From assembly GCA_030490835.1 (NCBI GenBank), contig CM059971.1, forward strand, positions 36,752,012-36,816,011: a stretch of DNA of 64,000 bases, read 5' to 3'. The notes under the pieces were generated by a model, which saw only the letters and a program-made list of their open reading frames with translations, made no database searches and was not told the origin of the DNA. This document shows positions 10,171 through 20,068 of this stretch, piece by piece; within the stretch, counting starts at the first letter, position 1, and every line of letters starts with the position of its first letter. The stretch comes from Annona cherimola. Taxonomy: Eukaryota; Streptophyta; Magnoliopsida; Magnoliales; Annonaceae. The position numbers and the translations under genes were made by a program.

Positions 10171-11248
10171 TAAAAGGAGCCCTAAAACTTTACATAAGTT
10201 GTGATTTCACCAAATTGGATATCAATTTCGTATAAATGATTTTCAAGTCTTTTGATATCTAGGGGAGCCAGCAAATGTATGAAATAAAACATGTTTCAAC
10301 CTATAAATCAGAAAAAGAGGCCCTAAATCTCCTTTAAAATTAAGAAAATTTGGTTTATATATACGTTACATGCTCTAACTTGTTTGAAAGATTTTCTTAA
10401 CTTGGATTGCCCTAAAATTTGTAGAATTTTTTACCCTATGTATAAATTTTAAATTTGCAAAAGTTTCATAATTTATTTTTTCACATATGCTACCTTTAGT
10501 CAAATCAATTTATTGCTCTCATTAATATACATATACTATGCTATCCTAATGCCATGTTTCAAGATTTTTTGATGTCATTTAACCTTCCATTTCAATAAGT
10601 TAAGATGATTTCCAACCTTATATTATTCTATTGTTATAACATATCAACTTTTGCATTTTAATATTTTTCTTCAAAATTTCACTTTCCACATACTTCATTG
10701 GATATATTTAGCATGCTAAATTTTTTGTGTGATACCTTGGTCCTAACTTACTGTATAAGGCAACAAAAATCACATGCATATTATCCAAAGATCTGAATGG
10801 AGGTAGCAAAAAAGGGGTGACAATCATCTTAGATAACCACTATTTCCACATTCATAGTCTTTTAATGACTTATTTGACATCATTATAATGGATCAAAAGT
10901 AAATTTTTATAATAATCATATTCACGTAGATATCATCTACCATACAGTTATACAATCACTAACTAAGGTCATTACTCATAATAACATCCACAATGTAAAT
11001 CACTAGTTATACTTCCAAGTAGCTAATTCCTCCACTGTTACACCAATCATTGAGGTTGATAGCCAAACCCAACCACTAAGCATAAAATGTACTATGATAC
11101 ATGATATACATGCTTAGATGCCCCATAAGCCATAAAAACACCAATTTCTACCATTACCAAAATGATAATCATATTCTTTCAAAAAATGACAATAAAATTT
11201 ACAAGTGCACCTCATATATACATAAATATTACTATAATACAAATCTCT

Positions 11249-12805
11249 TGTTGGAGGGGTTAGTAGTTGTCTAAGATCTATGAACTCAACTTTTACAAAT
11301 TGCAAACCAAGACTTGATTTAATGATTAACAACGAATTTAAGAATTTAAATGATATTAATAAATTTTAAGTATTTGTATAGAGCTTAGAATTTCAAATTT
11401 TAAACATAAGTTGTTGAAGTCGCATAACAAGTCGATTCCAAGAGCGACTTAGTTCAAGTCGCAACCCAAGTTGACTCAAATATTAATTTCAAGTGCATTT
11501 TTCAAAGGTTGGAAGTTTCAAGGGAGAGTTTTACAACTGAAGTCGCACCCTAAATTGACTCCAGCTGTGACTTAGGTAAAGTTAATGATGAAGTGGACTC
11601 CAACTATGACTTGAAGACCATGAAGCACCTCAAAATTCCTCTGACTGCAAAATTCCTTCTCCATGTTCTCTAGCTTCTCTAAATTGGTACAAAATGAAAA
11701 ATAATCTTCAATAATATCAATTAAAAGTGACCATGATGGTGACTTTAAAAATAAATAATTTATTAAATTTTGCAATGTGAAAGGTATTTACTATATATTT
11801 TTTACACTAAGAATTTCACAACAAAATAAAGTAGTTGAAAGAAAAAATAAAACAATAGAAGAAATGGTTTGAACTAATGAAAGCAAATTATCTAAGATAT
11901 TTTAGAGTGAAGTGGTAAGCACAGCTTGCCACTTGAATGAAGTTCAACTTGAAGTCAACCATGCTCTAAGATATTATGAAGTGACATCCTAAGTCGAATC
12001 CACACGCAATTTAAGTGAAGTTTCTTTCCTAGGTCGACTCCACATGTAACTTGATGAGTAAGCCTTGAAAGAAATTTCTTTAGAAGCATAGGAAGCACTG
12101 AAGTCGATATCGAAGTCGACTTCAACTACAACTTCAATTATAAGGATTAGAAAATTTTTGAACATTAGCGTATTGAATATTCGCCACCTTCCGAGCTATT
12201 CAACAGATGTCAAGTGGAGTTAACGAGATTACTTGAAGAATTCATTGTACTCTCACCTTCCCATTCTTAAGCATTCAGAGATCCTTTGTATAGTTTTAAG
12301 CAAGACTCTCAAGTGTACTGCAACAAGACTCAAGTTCACACACTTTCTTCAACTTCAAGAGCTTGCTTCTGTATTATAAAATTCTAAACAAATTTGTAAC
12401 ATGTAATATTTTTATTTCAAGTTTTCTATTGTATTTTTATACTTGTCTTAATGTTAGAGACCAAGACCAAGGTGAGGAACAAGTAGAGTTGGTTGAACTA
12501 GAACTCACCAACTAACAAGTAGAGTTGGTTGAAGTGGTACTTACCAACTATCTGTGAGCTACTGTAAAGGCCCCTTAAAGCTAGAATATAGAAGAGTGCT
12601 AAGGCTTTAAGTTTTATTTATTGAAGTGTTATTGAAACCCAAGACACAAGTGGTGTGTGCTTAGAAGAGTGGAGTAAGGGTGTTTTCTGAACCACTATAA
12701 CTATTTGTATTCTCTTGTGTGTTTGTTTTGACTTTCTCACTCTCTTATCCTAACTCCATAAATTTCATTCAAGGAAAATTAATCTCCCAGAGGGTAAGTT
12801 TTAAT
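11249..12805 (+). mobile_element. Element F, left part: decayed Sirevirus-type LTR with an embedded integrase fragment
   Basis: Starts TGTTGGAG. It contains ATGATTAACAAC, degenerate GTCGAC-type repeats (about 11412-11620 and 11985-12130) and the gene-proximal LTR motifs (AGAAGAGTGGAGTAAG, GAACCACTATAA) near 12660-12700. The terminal segment of F resumes at 27532, after element E, and ends ACCAACA at 27602. A pol fragment interrupts the LTR sequence at about 11650-11932. The five bases on each side (TCTCT, ATAGC) do not match, so F may be rearranged rather than a clean solo LTR. Confidence 0.7.
11650..11932 (+). pseudogene. Degenerate copia integrase fragment inside LTR F
   Basis: Nucleotides align by eye with the integrase core region of E (about 20811-21090) and J. 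Matching segments include TTGGTACAAAATGAAAAATA, AAAAGTGACCATGATGGTGA (around the second catalytic Asp, SDHGGEF in J), CAACAAAATAAAGTAGTTGAAAG (region of [10 protein letters not shown] in J) and GTAAGCACAGCTTGCCA. Stops and frameshifts abound. It is flanked on both sides by LTR-type GTCGAC-derived repeats, so a piece of pol has been captured within LTR sequence. Confidence 0.75.
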
Positions 12806-14282
12806 TGTTGGAAATAAGTGTTGAAATCAAAGGCAAAATACCCAAAGTATGTGTTTTTATGATTAACAACTCAATTTGAGTAAGTTTTGGCTACTAATAT
12901 ATTTTGTGCAATGTTTAAGGTTGTAAAAATGAAAAATATAAAGCATGACATGTCAAGTTGATTCCCAAGTTGACTCAGGCATTGACTTAGGCCAAATCGA
13001 TCCCCAAGTCGACTCCAGCATCGACTTCAAGGGCGATTTTTTATCCAGCGTTGAAATTGGGGACCAAGAACTGCCGAAGTCGCAAACAAAATCGACTCTG
13101 CATGCGACTTGTGTGAAGTCACAGACCAAGTCGACTCCAGCATCGACTTCAAACTTACAATACAAAATTTGAAGAACAAAGTCGCAGACCGAGTCGACTT
13201 GACATTCAACTTGAGTGAAGTTGTGAAACCCCAACCTAAGGAAGATTAATACGTGCATTGAACATGTACATGGGATTTATATACGATTAAATGGAGTTTT
13301 TGGATGTTTATGTGATTTTGCTAATTACTGCAATTAGGGTTAAGGATTGGCAATAATGATGTGATTAATCATTTTGAGTTAAAATGAGACAATGGAAATA
13401 GAGTAAATTATTATTGATGTAAATGTGCAAATATATTATGGATAATCATTTTCCATTATTTAATATGAATTATGGGAATTTATATGATAATTGACAAGTT
13501 AATGGAAAAAACATTAGAAAATTCATAACTCAACGCCTGTGAGGTGGATTCAAGTGAAATTTGAAATGAAAATTAATGATTTTGGGCTTTTTATTATAGA
13601 ATTAATGGGTTACAAAAAAATTTGATAAAATGAGAGTTATGATTTATTGATCATATTTCAATTTCAACCATTAACTTTAAATGGCTATAACTGGAGCTAG
13701 GAAAATCGGATTGAGATGAAATTTGAAACGGTTGAATGAAATTATGAGATGAAAATTTTGGATGGCTTATATTAAGCTTGAAATTTTGGAAAAATACCTG
13801 CATTAAAAAAGGTGAGCATGGTTGACTAATGCACGTCAAAAGTATCCAACAATTAATGCTAGAGTACAATGCATAATTGCATGGTTTTAATGGGAGTTGA
13901 GGTGTCAAATGCAGCACATTTCTTAGGTATTTTATGAATTAATATAAAATGAAAATATCCAAATAAAATCCCAGCAATGAATCTCCACAATTGATGAAGC
14001 TATGAGTGCTCAAGTGAGCATAGGTGAGGTGTCCAAGGCAAGCATGTCCATGGGCTGCATTGCTATTTATTTTTGATTTTTTTATTTTATAAATAATGCA
14101 CACATAGGTGAGCATAAAAAAGTGGAAAAAATCCAAAAAAATCGGGAATTGCACCTGCCATGAAAAGGTGAAAAAGTGGACAGCTTGTTGCATGCAATTG
14201 ACGTGCAATGCTAAGTGTGGTTTCTGCAATTTTTGGTAATTTTTTTTAATACCAAATTAATGCATGAATTAATGGGTAATTA

Positions 14283-14728
14283 GTTATATAAATTACCCAC
14301 ATTTTGGAATTTTAAAAATGGAGAAAACATGCTGAAAAAATGGGCAGCAAGGGATGTGACTTAGAGAGGCAGCTGGATGGTTGGATTTAAAGCAGATTTT
14401 TGAATTTTGTAAAAATGGTAAAAACCCATTTTACTTGGCTGGGAATGTGCCAACACATGAAGGGGGATATTCATGCATTGATGGTGTGGAAAATGGCCCA
14501 AGAAGTGGGGCCCACAGCTGGAAAATCCAGCCCCACAAAAAGCCATGCACGTTGATATGGATGAAGGCTTTGAGAAATTTTTCTAAGTGCTGAATTTTAT
14601 CCCAAGCAACCAGCAGCTCTCATGTACCATTTTTTCCAGCAAGGAAGAAGGAAAAACAAGAAAAAAGGAGGAGAATTTGAGGAGAAAATCATCTCCAAGT
14701 GCTAGGGTTTGATTTAGCGCTCATTCAA
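14283..14728 (+). promoter_or_regulatory. Putative promoter and exon 1 of element C
   Basis: TATATAAATTACCC near 14283 matches TATAATTTACCC on the minus strand of D (about 61290-61300) and a similar TAAATTATAATTT in B. Downstream, CCAACACATGAAGGGGGATA and the palindromic stretch GTGGGGCCCACAGCTGGAAA (about 14506) are also shared with D. The segment ends at a strong donor, CAAGTAAGTATAC (GT at 14729). Confidence 0.5.
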
Positions 14729-16065
14729 GTAAGTATACATGTTGTTTGAGTTGATTATTTTGAGTTTTTAAACTCCAAAATGGGAATATGGAAGGGATGC
14801 TTAAAGAATATGTAAAGTGATGATATAATTTTGAATGAATATTGAATGGATATTAGGTTTCATATATGAATTTTCAAGTTTAAGTTGATGAAAGTAAAGT
14901 TTTGCATGTGTATTAAGTGGAAAATCCAAGTTGGTAAACCTTAAATCTCCAAGAGAAGTTGCCGTTTTTGTTTGATGATGTGATTAGATTATGAATCATG
15001 TATTTATGAAAAACATATATTGGTTTGTGCTTAAATGATGAATTTTTGAAGTTATGGAATGCAAAGGGATGATTTTGACCTAATTTCCATGTTTCTATGC
15101 TAAAACTGCTATGAAAATGGATTTGCATGTTTTATGAATGTTATGTAGGGTAAAATACCCTAGGTTTAATTTTCTATGGATGCCCAAAACAATTTGGGAA
15201 AAGAAGTCCTAAAACTGATTTTTATAGATTTTATGAAAATATGTCTAACCGATGCGAAATGAGACTCAAAACGTGTAGGAAACTTGCTGTTTTGAGAAAT
15301 GATAATTCATGGATGTATATATGTGTCAAATACCTAAATAAGGATTAAGAAAAGTGAGATTACATGCTGAAATTTCGGAATTATATGACTGCATAGGGTT
15401 ATGTGTCAAAAGTTGTTAAATGGGTGAAAAATGGGTTCCAAACTTGCTGTTTTGGAAACCTATGGTGAATGGATTTAAATCCTATGAAAATACCCTAAAT
15501 TCAATGGTGATTAAGGTTAATTACCCGCTGAAATATGGATTAAATTTCTGTATTGGAAAATTTTATGAAATATCTTATGTATATGTTGCCAAATGGGCAT
15601 ATGTGAAGTGAAAAATGTGTATAAGTAATTAATGACTTATGAGAAATGAATTTATGCAAAAATGCATAAAAATAAGATGAATTTCATGATTATACATCTT
15701 TTTTGAGGGTATGATGATTTATTTGAAATTTTGAAATTTGCTTAATGAAGCCTAAGGCGATAACATGTGCTAAAACAAGCACCGATGCGTGTATTTTAGA
15801 AAAAATTGATAAATTGCAAAGTGAGATTAATGAACCTATGTATGATGATTATTGAATGAATTTTGTGAGATTGAAATGAATTCCCTATGTATGGGGTTAT
15901 ATAGATTATGTTATGTGTTAGCCAATGAAATGTGCAAAATGTGCTATATATGTGCATAATGACTTGTGAAGTCAAATAAATGATATATGTGTATGGAATG
16001 GGTTGGAAAACTAAATGAAATATGAGAAAAAGAAATATATAAAAATATATATTATTCTCATGTAG

Positions 16066-16109
16066 GCAAAGGCAAAGAGAAAGCAGAAGCGAAAAGCTAA
16101 GAAACACAG
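16066..16109 (+). other. Microexon-like segment of element C (44 nt)
   Basis: Preceded by CTCATGTAG and followed by GTAGCAAGC; purine-rich, starting GCAAAGGCAAAGAGAAAGCA. The same segment with the same borders is in D (59498-59454, minus) and B (7233-7195, minus). Intron 1 would be 14729-16065 and intron 2 16110-16760. Intron 2 ends with CTCACGATTTTGTTTTCC then an AG at 16759-16760. Confidence 0.6.
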
Positions 16110-16412
16110 GTAGCAAGCCAATTTTCTAAAGGATTTTTATTTTTCTAAATTGTTTACATAAATGAAATTTTTTCTTTAACTTGTTGATGAAATTGTGGAA
16201 ATTATTTCTAATATGTTTAAGGATGGCCATCCCTTAGCAAAATGGTGTTGAAATGATGTTTTACTTCAAATGCAATATTATGAAACTTTCTTTGATAAAT
16301 GCTATGGAAAAATGATGTGATTCTATGTTTCTGATTGAAAAATCATGCTAGCATGTTAAAGATGGATTTATAAAAAAGTTCATGTGCACAAGGTATTAAG
16401 TCCACTTGAAGG

Positions 16413-16528
16413 GTATAAGCGGACCGATTGTCCCCCCTTGGTGTGGCCAAGTCGCTTAAAACAGGCACAAGGCCGGCGGTGCCCTCTCTGAAATGGGAGT
16501 TAACGTGACGGATGGTCGCCTAGCTAGC
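16413..16528 (+). other. GC-rich conserved block of element C
   Basis: Contains AAGTCGCTTAAAACAGGC (16449-16466), GGCCGGCGGTGCCCTCTCTG (16471-16490), AAATGGGAG and CGCCTAGCTAGC (16517-16528). It is far better conserved with B and D than flanking sequence and lies inside predicted intron 2. It could be a structured RNA element or a protein-binding region. Confidence 0.65.
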
Positions 16529-17073
16529 TTTCATCCTAAGGGAAAAATGATATATATATTCATGTTTTATATGACACTATGCATATGGTACTCGTGATGG
16601 GTACAAGATTTCATGTTTTCAAGAGATACCTTAGACAAGGTATATGTTGCTTTCCAATATGATTTTAAATGTAAAATGTTGCCTGAAATAATTTGCCTGT
16701 AAAATGCAAATAGCTTGCTTATTGAGTTTCGACTCACGATTTTGTTTTCCAAACCCAAAGACAGGTGAAAGATAGGATATGACAAAGGAGCAAGTGCAAG
16801 CCGGATAAAGAAATGGAAAAATTTTAGAATTCTTATGTTATGAGAAAAACACTTGTGGAATGGTTGTAACCATTTGAATGTTTATGTTGATGACTATGGT
16901 TAATACATGCTGTGACATCTGATTTATGTAGATGAAGAAATGTTTTTGATCAGCATGCTTTGTATGTGATAATGGGTCGGAAATGACCTAGATATGTTGA
17001 GATGAAAACATGAGAAATTAAACTCTTATGAGAATGAAAGTTAAGTGGATAAATATCCATTAAAACCCGCCGT

Positions 17074-17098
17074 GTGACAGGGCAACAATCCTTATCAC
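17074..17098 (+). other. Terminal stem-loop of element C
   Basis: GTGACAGG and CCTTATCAC pair (one bulge) around GCAACAAT. It is homologous to the perfect 9-bp hairpin of D and the hairpin of B, all about 60-90 nt from the GGGGCGCC terminus. Confidence 0.6.
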
Positions 17099-18392
17099 GT
17101 TTACCAATCAATACGATCCCGAGGTAAGGGCTAAGTTGTGACGCTCGGTTTGGGGCGCCATAGAAGTTGAAGATCAAGTCGACCAAGACAACCAACTTGG
17201 ATCAAATGAAGAACAAATCAAGTCCAAGATAAGCCAAGTTGCATGAATTCATCATTTTGGATCAAGAACACACATTTGAACATTTTCATGAACTCCAAGA
17301 TTCAAGTATTCAATATTTCAAGTCATGGAGCTAAAGGATTTCAAGCAAGAATGAATATTCTGAGTTTCAAATGATATAAATCAAGGAAAGAACATTTAAT
17401 TTGAATAAATTAAAGTGACCAAAACCATCTCCAAGAAATTCAAGTTCAACTAAAAAGCTAAGGAAGTGAAGTCGCACCCGAAGTCGACTCCACATGTGAC
17501 TTGGGTCAAGTTCGAGACCAAGTCGACCTGAGGAGGAACTTGAGCAGCTTGCTTACAGCCGAAGTCGCACCCAAAGTCGACTCCACCTGCGACTTGGGTT
17601 GTCACGTTCAAAAATTTGAACGTTGGCACATTTATTACGTGCCAACCAACTCTCTGACGTTCAAATCTCGTCTACCATTATATATGGATACTCAAGTGAA
17701 CGTGAAAGTATACAAGATAGAGCAGAAAAAGAAGAAAGAAAAGCTACCAAGGTTTAAATCTCGTTTTCTTTTACTTTTGAGTGATCTATACACAATTTGA
17801 GGGAAGAACAAGCTTCAACTTGCTGCATACTCCAACGACGATCAACTTGTCACTTCTACGAGTTCTTCCTTGAGCTGAAACTTGCCTACACAAACTGTAA
17901 AGTGTAGATCTCTTTTCTTTTCAATTTGTTATTTGGTTTTGATGCTTGGTTTGATACTGGTGTTTCAAACCAAGTGATAGCAAAGAAGCGCTGTGACTGG
18001 AGTGGGGACTCGTCACCTACTTGTGCTAAGTGTTGTATATGCCCCATAGAGCTAGAATCTAGAAGAGAGCGGAGGCTCTAGTTGTATATGCCCCCTAGAG
18101 CTGAATCTAGAAGAGAGCGAAGGCTCTATTTGTATTCGTGGAATACATAGTGGAACCCAAGTCACAAGGAGTGTGAGCTTGGAAGAGTGGAGTAAGGAAG
18201 GTTGCCCGAACCACTATAAAATCTTGTCTATTGATTTTTATTTCTGCTTTCATTATCTTATTACTTTCGATTTGTTTCATTAAAGGGGACTGAATTAATC
18301 CAGGGTAAAGTTTCTGTTTAAAGCGAAAAATTTTAAATACCCAATTCACCCCTCCCCTCTTGGGTAATTGCGATTAACTCGGGACCAACAAG

Positions 18393-18404
18393 TGGTATCA
18401 GAGC
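18393..18404 (+). other. Primer-binding site of element E
   Basis: TGGTATCAGAGC lies two bases after the LTR end. It is complementary to the 3' end of plant initiator-Met tRNA, the usual Ty1/copia primer. Confidence 0.92.
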
Positions 18405-18438
18405 AGGTCTTTGAGTTTAAACCAAAGAGATCTTTTGA

Positions 18439-20059
18439 CATGACATCCCAATTAACTTCCACCCTAGGTTTTGCCAAGGGTCAGTCTTTTACTAGACTAC
18501 CTCTGTTTGATGGAACAAACTTCGGCTACTGGAAGTTGAGAATGAAATAATTAATCATGGCTACATATATTGATTCTTGAATTGCTATCCAAGCTGGCAT
18601 TGTATTATCTACCGATGAAAGGGCCTCCACATGGTCCGAAGAGGAAGGTAGAGTTATTAAAAGCAACGCGAAAGCCATGAACTCCCTCTTTTGTGCATTA
18701 ATGGCATCAGAATATGATAGAGTATCATCATGCCAAACCGCCAAAGAAATATGGGATACATTGACATCCATATATGAGGGAACTTCTCAAGTCCAAGGGG
18801 ACTCAATACACTACGTCTTGAAGACCTTATAAGCTCACTCATGTCACATGAGTTGATAAAGAGAAGAAATGAGGAGCAACATAGAGGCGAAAGAGCCATC
18901 GCCTTGAAAGCCGCACAAGATTCGGACGACTCCACCTCGTCGTCACAAAACGATAATGAAATCGCCTTACTCACAAAATGATTCAGAAAATTTGTAAGGA
19001 AAGGAAGAAATTTTAGAAACTTTAAAAAAAAGAAATTCTAAAGAGAAAAAGAAAGAGAGAACAAAATATTTTCGGTGTGGCGGTACGGGGCATATGCAAT
19101 CCCAATACTCAACGCCCGAGGAGACTAAAGCAAAAGAGCAAAGAAAAGATTGAGGCAACAACAGAAAATTCCAAAGAATCAAAGGAAGAGACATGTACGT
19201 AAACGAAGAAGAATCCACGACATGCAACTTTTCAAGTGAAGAAAATGAGGCGGATTGTGCAAGAATTTGTTGCATGGAAAATTCCGACATATGCCTTGCA
19301 GCAACGGAAATTCTGGAGGATCAAACTACTTCAACAAACTGCACAAGTAGTCAAGGGGTAACCTCTAAACAAAAATCTTTTTCAATTCTTTCTTCTACAA
19401 ATGACTGCCTCAAATGTGCTGAATTAGAAGAACTTCAAGGAGCCTATGATTCATTTTATGAAGACATAAAAAAATTAGAAAATAAGTTCACAATAAAGAA
19501 AAGACAATGCGATGCAGTGATAATTGTGAACAGTAAACTTGCTGAAAAAGTTGATCAATTGAAAAATGAAAGGAATACCTTAATAAATGAATTAGAAAAA
19601 CTCAAAAAGGAAAATGAATCATTAAATGAATCGCTTGCTAAGTTTTCTAATCCTGGAGAAAGTATCAAAATATTTTTGAAAATGACCACCCAAAGTTATA
19701 AGAAAGGACTTGGGTATACCACATTTGAGCAGGACAAATCTAATGCTCCAAGGAACCTTAGAAACAAACCAAAATCCATCCATGCTAAACCTAAGATAAG
19801 TCATGTGATTTGGACCAAAGGACCAATTAGGAAACCATTACCAAATGGCTTCCCACTCCTAGACTTTCAGGAGCTTGTAATTTTTGCAACAAGTTGGGAC
19901 ACAAGGTTTATCAATGCAAAATAAGAAAATTACAAAACCTTGGTGCAAAATTGGTTTGGATGCCTAAGAGCATTGGATTTATGGCTTCAAAAGAAGATCA
20001 ACGTAGATTCTAATGGATAACTAACCCAAATGGACCCATAAAATGGGTACCAAAAGGAT
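18439..20059 (+). pseudogene. gag: gag of element E (broken)
   Basis: Starts ATG at 18439 (MTSQLTSTLGFAKGQSFTRL), matching the gag N-terminus of H and J. A stop follows at codon 37, and there are further stops and frameshifts. The central UBN2-type domain is shortened: sequence jumps from the EGTSQVQG region (about 18800) to the SLMSHELIKRR region (about 18830). A degenerate first zinc knuckle (RCGGTGHMQSQY, Cys lost) is near 19075. A coiled-coil stretch rich in Lys/Glu/Leu runs 19430-19650. A second knuckle (CNFCNKLGHKVYQC) at about 19877-19918 is in another frame. Gag would form the virus-like particle; this copy cannot. Confidence 0.85.
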
Positions 20060-20068
20060 GAGCTCCAC

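Larger units (their letters stand above)
8851..11248. other. Intergenic AT-rich stretch, no gene recognised
   Basis: No coding region or RNA gene can be supported. The only structure seen is a 29-nt T run and a 40-bp tandem duplication, both listed separately. Confidence 0.5.
13222..17162 (+). mobile_element. Element C: non-coding TG...TA(CA) element (putative solo LTR), 3941 bp
   Basis: Starts TGTGAAACCCC and ends GGGGCGCCATA, where the last dinucleotide would be CA in D. It is flanked by the 5-bp repeat GAAGT (13217-13221 and 17163-17167) and lies inside the 5' LTR of E. Removing it with one GAAGT restores the LTR sequence seen at 26265-26275. No credible protein ORF. It has a TATA-like TATATAAATTACCC (about 14283), predicted introns 14729-16065 and 16110-16760, a GC-rich block (16413-16528) and a terminal hairpin (17074-17098). 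Tekay/Del-type origin is inferred from length and ends only. Confidence 0.88.
12806..18390 (+). repeat. 5' LTR of element E, interrupted by element C
   Basis: LTR sequence runs 12806-13221 and 17168-18390 (about 1639 bp after removing C and one TSD copy). It starts TGTTGGAAATAAG and ends GGGACCAACA. It contains GTCGAC units, a TATATATG TATA-like box near 17679, a 49-bp tandem duplication beginning TTGTATATGCCCC (from 18033 and 18082) and a U5 hairpin (18338-18366). The 3' LTR (25849-27526) is clearly the same sequence with many substitutions and indels. Confidence 0.9.
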
